58,047 bases of DNA from E44-bin88 sp034419075 (lineage in GTDB: Bacteria > Chloroflexota > Dehalococcoidia > Dehalococcoidales > BS750m-G39): positions 1 through 58,047 of the forward strand of contig DAOULR010000013.1 in assembly GCA_034419075.1 (NCBI GenBank), in the 5' to 3' direction. The notes under the pieces were generated by a model. It worked only from the letters and a program-made list of their open reading frames with translations, had not been told where the DNA came from and did not search any database. Every line of letters starts with the position of its first letter. Within the stretch, counting starts at the first letter, position 1. Shown here piece by piece: positions 33,165 to 41,420 of the stretch. Position numbers and translations under genes: made by a program.

Positions 33165-35462
33165 ATGCTGACCAAACTAGGGAGATTGGCGAGAATAAGC
33201 GTGCGTGGGGTGGTACAGGGAGTCGGCTTCAGGCCCTTTATCTACCGTTTAGCCCAGCAGCATGACCTCAAAGGTTGGGTGCGCAATACCTCGGGGAATG
33301 TGGAGATCGAGGTGGAGGGGGACGAGGCCAGGCTTAACCGTTTTATCGAAGAGCTTGAGACCCAAGCCCCGCCCATGTCGCGCATTGAGAGTATTGAAAC
33401 CAGCTTTGCCGCTCCCAGGGGCTACCGCGATTTCAGCATTAAGGATAGCCTGAGCCGCCAGGGGCACTACCAGCTGGTCTCGCCCGATATCGCCACCTGC
33501 CCCGACTGCAAACAAGAGATTTTTTCCTCGACAGACCGCCGTTTTCGTTACGCCTTTACCAACTGCACCAACTGCGGGCCGAGGTTTACCATCATTGAGG
33601 ATATCCCCTACGACCGCCCCAAGACGACGATGCGCTCTTTTAAGATGTGCCCACTCTGCCGGCGGGAGTACGATAATCCTTTGGACAGGCGCTTTCACGC
33701 TCAGCCCAACGCCTGTCCCGTCTGTGGGCCCAGTTTAGAGCTGGTCGATAGCAATGGTACGTCGGTCGAATGCAAAGACATCATCTCAGCCGCCAGCCTG
33801 CTGCTCAAAGAGGGCAAGATAGTGGCGGTTAAGGGGTTGGGTGGATTTCAGCTTGCCTGTGACGCCACCAGCGATGGTGCCGTCACTACTTTAAGAGAAA
33901 GAAAGCGACGCCTGTCGAAGCCGCTGGCGGTGATGATAGGCACTATAGAAGAGATCGAAAGGCACTGCCTCTTTTCTCCCGAAGAGCGAGAGTTGCTCGA
34001 ATCGCCCCAGGCGCCCATCGTCCTTTTGCACTGGAAAGAAGGCTCGAATATCACCAAGATAGTCGCTCCTAAACTAAACTATCTGGGGGTGATGCTGCCC
34101 TATACGCCCCTGCACCATCTGCTGCTCAAAGAGGTTGGGCTGCCACTGGTAATGACCAGCGGAAACTTGAGCGAGGAGCCCATCGCCAAGGACAACGACG
34201 AGGCGTTGAGAAGGCTGAATGGCATCGCCGACTATTTCCTGTGGCACAACCGTGATATCTACGCCCGCTACGACGACAGTGTTTATGTGGTGGAGGAGGG
34301 TAAAGCGCGGGCGCTGAGGCGGGCGCGGGGTTACGCTCCATATCCCGTCTTTTTGCCCTTTAAGGCAAAACAGATTCTGGCCTGCGGCGCCGAGGACAAG
34401 AACACCTTTTGCCTGACCAAGGACGAGCACGCTTTCTTGAGCCAGCACATCGGCGACATGGAAAACGCGGAGACTTTAGAACACTTCGAGAATACCATCG
34501 AACTCTATAAGAAATTGTTTCGGGTCGAACCGGAGATTATCGCCTACGATTTGCATCCCGAATACCTGGCGACTAAATATGCACTTGAGCTTGGTGCTAA
34601 TCTGAAAATGGTGCCAGTACAACACCATCACGCCCACATCGTGAGCTGTATGGTGGAGAACAACGTGAGAGAACCCGTTATCGGTGTCGCCTTTGACGGC
34701 ACGGGCTACGGCCCCGACGGCACCATCTGGGGCGGTGAGTTTCTGGTGGCGGACTATAAGGATTTCAGGCGTGTGGGGCACTTCGAATGCGTGCCCCTGC
34801 TGGGTGGGGCGGCGGCCATAAAGAAGCCCTATCGGATGGCGTTGAGCTATCTCTATACGTTTTTAGGTGAAGGTTTTAGTCTGGAAGGCCTGCCTTTGGC
34901 TACTATTGACTCCGCCGAGGTCGAGGTCATAAAGCAGCAGCTAAAAAAGAAGATAAACTCGCCGTTGACCTCAAGCGCGGGGCGGCTCTTCGACGCCGTC
35001 TCGGCGCTGGTGGGGGTGAGGGAGAAGATAGACTATGAGGCGCAGGCGGCTATCGAGCTTGAGATGATAGCCAGTGATGCGATGGAGGCAAAAGCCTACC
35101 CCTTTGTCATTAATGTTGAGGAGGGAAGAGGTGTGGTAGGGTTAGGTGAGCTATGGTCAGCTTTAGTGAGCGATGTTAAAGATAAGTTATCACCTTCGCT
35201 AATCTCGCTCAAGTTTCATAAGACGATAGCCGAGGTAACCGCCGAAATGTGTAAGCTATTTTCAAAGAACGCTGGCCTAAAGCGGGTGGCTTTGAGCGGC
35301 GGCGTCTTTCAGAACCGTTTGTTGCTCAAGCTGACGCTGGCTGCCTTACGACGGGAAGGCTTTGACGTGTTAACTCACCACCTGGTACCGCCCAACGACG
35401 GCGGAATATCACTGGGCCAGGCGGTGATTGCCAATTTCTATAAAGAAGAGGCAAGCCCATGA
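33165..35462 (+). CDS. hypF: Carbamoyltransferase HypF
   Basis: Makes the carbamoyl group that becomes the CN ligands of the NiFe site. Domains in order: acylphosphatase (VRGVVQGVGFRPFIYRLAQ, about 8-95), two zinc fingers (CPDC/CTNCGPRF and CPLCRREY/CPVCGP, about 105-185), YrdC-like (about 200-385, with KGLGGFQLACDA and LPLVMTSGNLSEEP), and the Kae1-like carbamoyltransferase (HHHAHIVSCM around 490, GVAFDGTGYGPDGTIWGGEF, ALSGGVFQNRLL). At 765 aa it is full length. It overlaps the next gene by 4 nt. Confidence 0.96.
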   Translation: MLTKLGRLARISVRGVVQGVGFRPFIYRLAQQHDLKGWVRNTSGNVEIEVEGDEARLNRFIEELETQAPPMSRIESIETSFAAPRGYRDFSIKDSLSRQGHYQLVSPDIATCPDCKQEIFSSTDRRFRYAFTNCTNCGPRFTIIEDIPYDRPKTTMRSFKMCPLCRREYDNPLDRRFHAQPNACPVCGPSLELVDSNGTSVECKDIISAASLLLKEGKIVAVKGLGGFQLACDATSDGAVTTLRERKRRLSKPLAVMIGTIEEIERHCLFSPEERELLESPQAPIVLLHWKEGSNITKIVAPKLNYLGVMLPYTPLHHLLLKEVGLPLVMTSGNLSEEPIAKDNDEALRRLNGIADYFLWHNRDIYARYDDSVYVVEEGKARALRRARGYAPYPVFLPFKAKQILACGAEDKNTFCLTKDEHAFLSQHIGDMENAETLEHFENTIELYKKLFRVEPEIIAYDLHPEYLATKYALELGANLKMVPVQHHHAHIVSCMVENNVREPVIGVAFDGTGYGPDGTIWGGEFLVADYKDFRRVGHFECVPLLGGAAAIKKPYRMALSYLYTFLGEGFSLEGLPLATIDSAEVEVIKQQLKKKINSPLTSSAGRLFDAVSALVGVREKIDYEAQAAIELEMIASDAMEAKAYPFVINVEEGRGVVGLGELWSALVSDVKDKLSPSLISLKFHKTIAEVTAEMCKLFSKNAGLKRVALSGGVFQNRLLLKLTLAALRREGFDVLTHHLVPPNDGGISLGQAVIANFYKEEASP

Positions 35463-36037
35463 CTAAAAGGAAGATGGGGACTCAAAGACTGCTCAATCCC
35501 AAACCGGTAATACTGGTGGGCACCTATCTTGATGACAAACCTAATTTCATCACGGTATCTTGGGCCGTTCCTAGCAGTATGGAACCATCGACGATACTGA
35601 TTGCCATCAAGAATACACGCTACTCGCTGAAAGGTATCCGTAAGAACAAGACCTTTTCGATTAATATACCTTCCACGGCTATGTTGAAGGAGACGGACTA
35701 CTGCGGTATGGTTTCCGGTTCGGAAACAGATAAGGTGAAGGACTGTAATTTCAGAGTCTTCTACGGCAAGACGCCCAACGCCCCACTCGTCGAGGAATGC
35801 CCCGTCAATATAGAGTGCGAGGTTTATAAGATTATTCCTTTAGGAGACCAGACGCTGTTCATCGGTAAAATAGTTGAGAGCTATATATCAGAGGAATGCT
35901 TTACCAATGATATCCCCGATATCAGGAAAATGGACCCTATCTGCACTTGCACTTTTACCGAAAAGTCAGAGGGTTATTACAAAATCGGCGATTTCCTGGG
36001 TACATGGGGTATTGGAGAAGAGCTGAAAAAGAAATAA
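35459..36037 (+). CDS. Flavin reductase-like FMN-binding protein, copy 1
   Basis: A 192-aa protein of the flavin reductase-like/flavoredoxin (DIM6/NTAB) family: PKPVILVGTYLDDKPNFITVSWAVPSSMEPSTI, ALKNTRYSLKG-type (IAIKNTRYSLKGIRKNKTFSINIP), then ETDYCGMVSGSETDKVKDCNFRV. Such proteins bind FMN and transfer electrons, often with rubredoxin or iron partners in anaerobes. The next gene is a paralogue with nearly identical central segments. They split hypF from hypCDEAB, hinting at an electron-acceptor role beside the hydrogenase (inference). Confidence 0.85.
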   Translation: MTKRKMGTQRLLNPKPVILVGTYLDDKPNFITVSWAVPSSMEPSTILIAIKNTRYSLKGIRKNKTFSINIPSTAMLKETDYCGMVSGSETDKVKDCNFRVFYGKTPNAPLVEECPVNIECEVYKIIPLGDQTLFIGKIVESYISEECFTNDIPDIRKMDPICTCTFTEKSEGYYKIGDFLGTWGIGEELKKK

Positions 36038-36052
36038 ACCGGAGGCAAGACT

Positions 36053-36619
36053 ATGAAAAAAATGAAGATGGGTCCCATGCCCATGCTCTGGGCGCACCCC
36101 ACCACCCTGGTCGGGGCCGATGTCGACGGCAAGCCCGACTTCGCCGCCGTGGCCTGGACGGGCGTCGCCGCCAGCACCCCGCCGGCGGTTAGCATCGCTC
36201 TGCAGCACCCCCGCTACTCACTCAAGGGCATCAGGCAGAACCAGACCTTCTCGGTCAACATACCTTCCCGCGACATAGTCAAGGAGACCGACTACTGCGG
36301 GCTTATCTCCGGCTCTAAGACCGACAAGGTGGCCGACTGTAATTTCAAGGTCTTCTACGGCAAGACGCCCCACGCCCCGCTTATCGAGCAGTGCCCCATC
36401 AACCTGGAGTGTGAGGTGCGGCACATCCTCAACATGGGCAGCCACGCCTTGGTCATCGGTGAGGTGATGGAGACGCATGTCTCCGAGGACTGCCTGACCG
36501 AGGGCAAGCCCGATGTAAGCAAGGTCAAGCCCTTCGCCTTCATCCTGCCTAAGTACCATGCCATCGGCGAGGCTTTCGCCGACGCCTTCAAAATCGGCTG
36601 GGAGATTAAAAAGGTTTAA
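36053..36619 (+). CDS. Flavin reductase-like FMN-binding protein, copy 2
   Basis: A 188-aa paralogue of the preceding gene, sharing the blocks RYSLKGIRQNQTFSVNIPS, ETDYCGLISGSKTDKV, DCNFKVFYGKTPHAPLIEQC and NLECEV. Its N-terminus is different (MKKMKMGPMPMLWAHPTTLV) and its GC content is higher. The tandem arrangement implies a local duplication followed by divergence. It ends 2 nt before hypC. The two may form a heterodimer or have distinct partners; the sequence does not decide. Confidence 0.85.
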   Translation: MKKMKMGPMPMLWAHPTTLVGADVDGKPDFAAVAWTGVAASTPPAVSIALQHPRYSLKGIRQNQTFSVNIPSRDIVKETDYCGLISGSKTDKVADCNFKVFYGKTPHAPLIEQCPINLECEVRHILNMGSHALVIGEVMETHVSEDCLTEGKPDVSKVKPFAFILPKYHAIGEAFADAFKIGWEIKKV

Positions 36620-36621
36620 CT

Positions 36622-36846
36622 ATGTGTCTGGCCATACCCGCTTTAATTACATCTATAGAGGATAAAGAAGCCGAGGTCGAGATCGGCGGCATCAGCCGCC
36701 ACATCAGCCTCTGGCTTACCCCCGAAGCTAAAGTGGGGGACTACGTGCTGGTGCATACTGGCTACGCCATAAACGTCCTCGACCAGGAGCAGGCTAAAGA
36801 GACGCTGGAGATACTACGCGAAATAGCCGAGGGGGTGGAGGATTGA
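36622..36846 (+). CDS. hypC: Hydrogenase assembly chaperone HypC
   Basis: A 74-aa chaperone beginning MCLAIPALITSIED. Cys2, exposed after removal of Met1, binds the iron-ligand precursor with HypD and then the large subunit. The C-terminal helix QEQAKETLEILREI is typical. It overlaps hypD by 4 nt, with the hypD TTG start inside the hypC stop region. Confidence 0.95.
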   Translation: MCLAIPALITSIEDKEAEVEIGGISRHISLWLTPEAKVGDYVLVHTGYAINVLDQEQAKETLEILREIAEGVED

Positions 36847-37937
36847 AGTATATCACCGAGTTCCGCAGCTCGAAGCTAGGGGAAGGGCTGGTCGCCCGAA
36901 TTCAGCAACGCTCTGAAAAGAAAGCGCGCTTCATGGAGTTCTGCGGCGGGCATACCGTGACTATATTCAGATACGGCATCCGCCAGCTTTTGCCCTCGAC
37001 CATCGAGATGGTCTCAGGGCCGGGCTGCCCGATATGCGTCACCGCCAACGCCGACCTAGATAAGGCGATTGCTCTCTCCAAAGTCCCTGGAGTCATAATC
37101 ACCACCTTCGGCGATATGCTCAAGGTTCCGGGGAGCTATTCAAGCCTGGAAAAAGCCAAGGCCGAGGGCGCCGAGGTACAGACGGTCTATTCTGCCATGG
37201 ATGCCCTCGAAACGGCTAAGGCTAACCCCGATAAATCGGTGGTCTTTCTGGGCATCGGCTTCGAGACCACTGCCCCCACCATCGCCGCCTCCATACTCCA
37301 GGCGGAAGAGAAGGGGATAGAGAACTACCAGGTGCTTTCTTTACATAAAGTATGTCCACCCGTAATCAGAGCCTTGCTCGATTCGGGCGAGGTCGAGCTT
37401 GGGGGGCTGGTCTGCCCGGGGCACGTCAGCGCCGTCATTGGCTCGCACCCCTGGGAGTTTATCGCTAAAGAATACGGCATTCCCTGCGTTATCTCCGGCT
37501 TCGAGCCTTTGGACATACTTCAGTGCGTGGAGATGCTGGTGGAGCAGGTGGAAAAGGGCGAATCACGCGTTGAGATAGCCTACAGGCGAGGGGTGCGCCC
37601 CGAAGGTAACCAGATAGCCTTGAAGCTGATGGAAAGCGTATTTGAGCCTTCTAGCGCCCGCTGGCGGGGAATGGGGGAGATTGCCGGCAGCGGACTGAAG
37701 ATTAGAGCTAAATATAGGCGTTTCGACGCTGAAGCTAACTTTGATATCAAGACTAAGCCCCCCGTCGAGCATAAGGGCTGTATCTGCGGCGAGATTCTGC
37801 GCGGGGTTAAAACACCAGCCGACTGCAAGCTCTTCGGCAAGGCCTGTACTCCCGAAAACCCGGTGGGACCCTGTATGGTCTCCGCTGAGGGCAGTTGCTC
37901 GGCCTATTATCTCTACGGAGGCGAGCGTGGCCGATAA
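36843..37937 (+). CDS. hypD: Hydrogenase formation protein HypD
   Basis: A 364-aa [4Fe-4S] protein that with HypC assembles the Fe(CN)2CO unit. Family motifs: MEFCGGHTVTIFRYGIRQLL, GPGCPICVT, VVFLGIGFETTAPT, GLVCPGHVSAVIGSHPWEF, and the C-terminal cluster Cys in KGCICGEILRG...DCKLFGKACTPENPVGPCMVS. The start is a TTG at 36843 overlapping the hypC stop. It overlaps hypE by 11 nt. Confidence 0.95.
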   Translation: MKYITEFRSSKLGEGLVARIQQRSEKKARFMEFCGGHTVTIFRYGIRQLLPSTIEMVSGPGCPICVTANADLDKAIALSKVPGVIITTFGDMLKVPGSYSSLEKAKAEGAEVQTVYSAMDALETAKANPDKSVVFLGIGFETTAPTIAASILQAEEKGIENYQVLSLHKVCPPVIRALLDSGEVELGGLVCPGHVSAVIGSHPWEFIAKEYGIPCVISGFEPLDILQCVEMLVEQVEKGESRVEIAYRRGVRPEGNQIALKLMESVFEPSSARWRGMGEIAGSGLKIRAKYRRFDAEANFDIKTKPPVEHKGCICGEILRGVKTPADCKLFGKACTPENPVGPCMVSAEGSCSAYYLYGGERGR

Positions 37938-38931
37938 GATTCTTTTAGCTCACGGCAGCGGTGGTAAGCTGGCCCACGACCTGGTCGAAAAGAGTTTTGT
38001 CAGGGCGCTGGCCAATCCGCTGCTGGACAGACTCGACGACTCCGCCGTCTTCGATATAAGCGGGAGGCTGGCCTTCACTACCGACAGCTATGTGGTCAGC
38101 CCCATCTTTTTCCCCGGCGGGGATATCGGCAAGCTGGCCGTCTGCGGCACGGTCAACGATCTAGCCACCAGCGGCGCTAAACCCTTGTATTTAAGCCTTT
38201 CCTTTATTATTGAAGAAGGGCTTTCTCTAAGCGAGCTTGAGAAAGTCGTAGCCTCGGTACAGAAAGCGGTTGATGAAGCCGGCGTGAAAATCGTCACCGG
38301 CGACACCAAGGTGGTGACGCGGGGAAGTGCCGATAAGCTGTTTATCAATACCGCTGGCGTTGGTATAATCCCTGAAGTCGTTAACATCTCCGGCAGCAAC
38401 GCCAGGCCTGGTGATAAGGTTATCCTAAACGGGGCTATCGGCGACCACGGCATCGCCGTAGTCAGCCAGCGCGAGGGCTTGAGCTTTGCCACCAAACTAA
38501 AGAGTGACTGCGCCCCCCTGGGTGATTTGGTGGCCGATATGCTCAAAGCCAGCCCCAATATACACGCCCTGCGCGACCCCACCAGAGGCGGGCTGGCGAC
38601 CAGCCTTAACGAATTAACCAAACAGTCAAAGGTTAGCATCAGAATCGAAGAGGCTAAGGTTCCGGTTCGAGAGGAGGTCTTGGCCGCCTGCGAGATGCTC
38701 GGCTTCGACCCGCTCTATGTCGCCAACGAGGGCAAGATGATTGCCATCGTTGCTCCTGAAGACGCCGAAAAGGTGCTCGCCGCCATGCGTAAGAATAAGT
38801 ATGGTCGGGATGCCGCCATAATCGGTGAAGTAATGGCCGAAAGCCCGGGAAGGGTGGTAATGAAGACCGTACTGGGCTCACACCGTGTCGTTGACATGCT
38901 GGTCGGGGACCTTTTGCCCAGGATTTGTTGA
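37927..38931 (+). CDS. hypE: Carbamoyl dehydratase HypE
   Basis: A PurM-like ATPase that dehydrates the carbamoyl group delivered by HypF to make thiocyanate on its C-terminal Cys. The N-terminus has HGSGGKLAHDL, the middle VVTRGSADKLFINTAGVG and LRDPTRGGLATSLNEL, and the protein ends in PRIC, the exact C-terminal Cys required. I start at GTG 37927 (GGAGG upstream); the frame remains open to 37741 inside hypD. The product is 334 aa. Confidence 0.95.
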   Translation: MADKILLAHGSGGKLAHDLVEKSFVRALANPLLDRLDDSAVFDISGRLAFTTDSYVVSPIFFPGGDIGKLAVCGTVNDLATSGAKPLYLSLSFIIEEGLSLSELEKVVASVQKAVDEAGVKIVTGDTKVVTRGSADKLFINTAGVGIIPEVVNISGSNARPGDKVILNGAIGDHGIAVVSQREGLSFATKLKSDCAPLGDLVADMLKASPNIHALRDPTRGGLATSLNELTKQSKVSIRIEEAKVPVREEVLAACEMLGFDPLYVANEGKMIAIVAPEDAEKVLAAMRKNKYGRDAAIIGEVMAESPGRVVMKTVLGSHRVVDMLVGDLLPRIC

Positions 38932-38932
38932 T

Positions 38933-39274
38933 ATGCACGAACTAAGTATTACGCAGAGTATGCTCGACCTAGTCCTGGAGCAGGCCAAAAACGCCGGGGC
39001 TAAGGATATAGGCAAAATCAACCTGGTCATCGGGGAGATGACGGGGGTGGTGGATAGAGCCGTCCAGTTCTATTTCGATTTCCTGAGCAAGGGGACGGCG
39101 GCGGAGGGGGCGACGCTCTTCTTCAAGGTAATACCGACCACCGCTAGGTGCCGCAACTGCGGGAAAGAATTCGAGCTTGGGGAGTTCGACTGGACTTGCC
39201 CCTACTGTAAGGGTAATAATATAGAGATTGTCGGTGGCAAGGAGCTATTCGTAGAAAGTATCGAGGTGGACTAG
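38933..39274 (+). CDS. hypA: Nickel incorporation protein HypA
   Basis: A 113-aa nickel metallochaperone. The N-terminal MHELSITQSM carries the Ni-binding His2. The zinc site is formed by CRNCGKEF and CPYCKG. The start at 38933 is fixed by the conserved MHE sequence, 1 nt after the hypE stop. It abuts hypB, its GTPase partner, with no gap. Confidence 0.95.
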   Translation: MHELSITQSMLDLVLEQAKNAGAKDIGKINLVIGEMTGVVDRAVQFYFDFLSKGTAAEGATLFFKVIPTTARCRNCGKEFELGEFDWTCPYCKGNNIEIVGGKELFVESIEVD

Positions 39275-39922
39275 ATGGAAATCAAAGTAGTCAAGGACAT
39301 CATGGGCGCTAACGACCAGATTGCGCAGAAAAACCGCCAGCTTTTTGACCAGAATAAGGTATTCGTGGTCAACGTGATGGCCTCACCGGGGGCGGGCAAG
39401 ACCAGCCTTATACTGGAGACCATCAAGCGGCTGAAAGGCAAGCTCAAGGTGGGCGTGGTCGAGGGTGACATCAGCTCCAGCCTGGACGCGGAGACCATCG
39501 GCAAGGAAGACGTCCCCGTCGTCCAGATAAACACGGGCGGTGAGTGCCACCTCGACGCCAACATGACCGCCAGCGCTTTGGGCGACCTGCCGCTGGCCGA
39601 TATCGAACTGTTGCTCGTCGAGAACGTGGGCAACCTGGTCTGCCCCGCCGAGTTCAGAATTGGCGAGGACATAAGAATACTCATCGCCAGCACCCCCGAA
39701 GGCGACGATAAGCCCTTTAAGTATCCCTTGATGTTCCACGAAGCCGACGCCGTGCTCATCAATAAAATCGACCTGCTGCCCTACCTCAAGTTCGACGTCG
39801 ACGCCTTTTCTAAAGCCATCAAGGGCATAAACCAGAAGGCGAAAATCTTCCCCCTTTCCTGCACCACGGGTGAGGGGGTCGACCAGTGGGTCGGCTGGCT
39901 GCGGGAACAGGTCAAAGTCTAG
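39275..39922 (+). CDS. hypB: Hydrogenase nickel incorporation GTPase HypB
   Basis: A 215-aa G3E GTPase that releases nickel to the hydrogenase large subunit. Walker A is ASPGAGKTSLILET (about 32-45), followed by VGVVEGDISSSLDAETI, TGGECHLDANM (metal-site Cys/His) and VLINKIDLLPY (NKxD). It lacks the His-rich nickel-storage stretch found in some HypB proteins. It is the last gene of the hydrogenase locus. The next gene has its own promoter. Confidence 0.95.
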   Translation: MEIKVVKDIMGANDQIAQKNRQLFDQNKVFVVNVMASPGAGKTSLILETIKRLKGKLKVGVVEGDISSSLDAETIGKEDVPVVQINTGGECHLDANMTASALGDLPLADIELLLVENVGNLVCPAEFRIGEDIRILIASTPEGDDKPFKYPLMFHEADAVLINKIDLLPYLKFDVDAFSKAIKGINQKAKIFPLSCTTGEGVDQWVGWLREQVKV

Positions 39923-39933
39923 GCTTTCGGGTG

Positions 39934-39963
39934 TTGACGCTCTTTAATACCAGGTAGTATACT
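39934..39963 (+). promoter_or_regulatory. Promoter of the UroD-like gene
   Basis: TTGACG (39934-39939), 18-bp spacer, TATACT (39958-39963). It lies 43-72 nt upstream of the ATG at 40006, which has GGAGG 10 nt before it. Confidence 0.7.
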
Positions 39964-40005
39964 CACCCATAGATTTTGTCCTAAATACTGCGGAGGTAAT
40001 CGTAA

Positions 40006-41358
40006 ATGGAGAAACAATGGACAGAGATGACCCCGGCCGAAAAGCAGGAATCGCTGTTTGAGCAGTGGCTTTCGCCCAAAGACCCCGAGGGAAACCCTCT
40101 TAAGTTCCAGAGCCCCGCTGCCGAGAAACTCTACAAGGAGAGGGTAACCAGGTTTAAGGACGCTATACAGCTTAAGAAAACGCCCGACCGGGTGCCCGTA
40201 CTGCCCATCATCAGCTTTTTCCCGGCCTTCTATGGCGGCTTGACCGCTCGGGAAGCCATGTACGATTACGGTAGGCTGGCTGAGGCCACCAAGAAATACC
40301 TCATGGACTTTGACCCGGATGTTAATTCTGGTATCGGCCTCGCCACCCCGGGGAAGGTCTATGATATCCTTGACTACAAGCTATACGCTTGGCCCGGCCA
40401 TGGGGTCTCCGACAACAGTACCTACCAGTGCCTTGAGGCGGAATACATGATGGCCGACGAGTACGACGCTCTGATTCAGGACCCGTCCTATTTCTTCACC
40501 GCCACCTACATGCCGCGCATATTCGGTAAGCTGGACGCTTTTAAGATACTGCCCAATTTTTCCACCATGCAGGAAATGCCCTTCGTCGGGCCCAATACCA
40601 TCCCCTTTGGCCTGCCCCCTGTTCAGCAAGCCTACAAAGCCCTCTTCGAAGCCGGAGAGGAAGCCCTGAAGTGGGCGGGGGCGGTGGGTGCCTTCTCCAA
40701 CGAAATGGCGGCGCTGGGCTTTCCCGGTGGCTCCGGAGGCTTCTCTAAGGTACCCTTCGATGTCATCGGCGACACCCTGAGGGGGACGCGGGGGATAATG
40801 ATAGATATCTACCGCCAGCCCGACAAGGTCATAGAAGCCATGGAGGCACTGACGCCTTTAATGATTAATATGGGGGTATCGGCGACGCAGATGTCGGGCA
40901 ACCCTATGGTGATGATACCTCTGCACAAGGGCGCTGACGGTTTCCTCTCCGATGAGCAGTTCAAGAAGTTCTACTGGCCCTACTTCAAGAAGGTGCTCAT
41001 GGGCTTGATTGAAGAGGGCTGCGTCCCGCTGCCCTTTGTCGAGGGGAGTTATAACACGCGCCTGGAGGTTATCCAGGATATACCCAAGGGCACCACTTAC
41101 TGGACCTTCGACAGTACCGATATGGCCAGGGCCAAGAAGATAATGGGTAAAGTTGCCTGCATCGGCGGCAACGTGCCCACCGACCTGTTGGCCGTAGGCA
41201 CGCCCCAGCAGGTGAAGGACTGCGTCAAGAAGCTCATCGATACCTGCGCCGATGGCGGCGGCTACGTCGTGGCCAACGGTGTTGCCGCTGACGAAGTCAA
41301 GGCGGAAAACCTCAAGATGATGATAGACTTCACCAAGGAGTACGGCGTCTACAAATAG
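40006..41358 (+). CDS. Uroporphyrinogen decarboxylase-like (methyltransferase) protein
   Basis: A 450-aa protein of the UROD/MtaA-like superfamily: RFKDAIQLKKTPDRVPVLPI near the N-terminus, and C-terminal GKVACIGGNVPTDLLAVGTPQQVKDCVKKLIDTCADGGGYVVANG, the standard barrel end. The insert-rich N-terminal half differs from true heme-pathway HemE. In anaerobes this subgroup includes corrinoid methyltransferases that demethylate methoxylated or methylated compounds. No corrinoid protein is adjacent. It is convergent with the next operon, sharing a bidirectional terminator. Confidence 0.82.
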   Translation: MEKQWTEMTPAEKQESLFEQWLSPKDPEGNPLKFQSPAAEKLYKERVTRFKDAIQLKKTPDRVPVLPIISFFPAFYGGLTAREAMYDYGRLAEATKKYLMDFDPDVNSGIGLATPGKVYDILDYKLYAWPGHGVSDNSTYQCLEAEYMMADEYDALIQDPSYFFTATYMPRIFGKLDAFKILPNFSTMQEMPFVGPNTIPFGLPPVQQAYKALFEAGEEALKWAGAVGAFSNEMAALGFPGGSGGFSKVPFDVIGDTLRGTRGIMIDIYRQPDKVIEAMEALTPLMINMGVSATQMSGNPMVMIPLHKGADGFLSDEQFKKFYWPYFKKVLMGLIEEGCVPLPFVEGSYNTRLEVIQDIPKGTTYWTFDSTDMARAKKIMGKVACIGGNVPTDLLAVGTPQQVKDCVKKLIDTCADGGGYVVANGVAADEVKAENLKMMIDFTKEYGVYK

Positions 41359-41386
41359 TCGTTCTAATTACCAGAGACTATATTGC

Positions 41387-41420
41387 GTAGCCCGGGGATA
41401 TTTTCTCCGGGTTACTTTTT
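41387..41420 (+). terminator. Terminator between convergent genes
   Basis: GTAGCCCGG (41387-41395) pairs with CCGGGTTAC (41407-41415), 9 bp with one G-U, followed by TTTTT. The hairpin overlaps the stop codon of the minus-strand gene (41412-41414), so it may end plus-strand transcription mainly. Confidence 0.8.
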
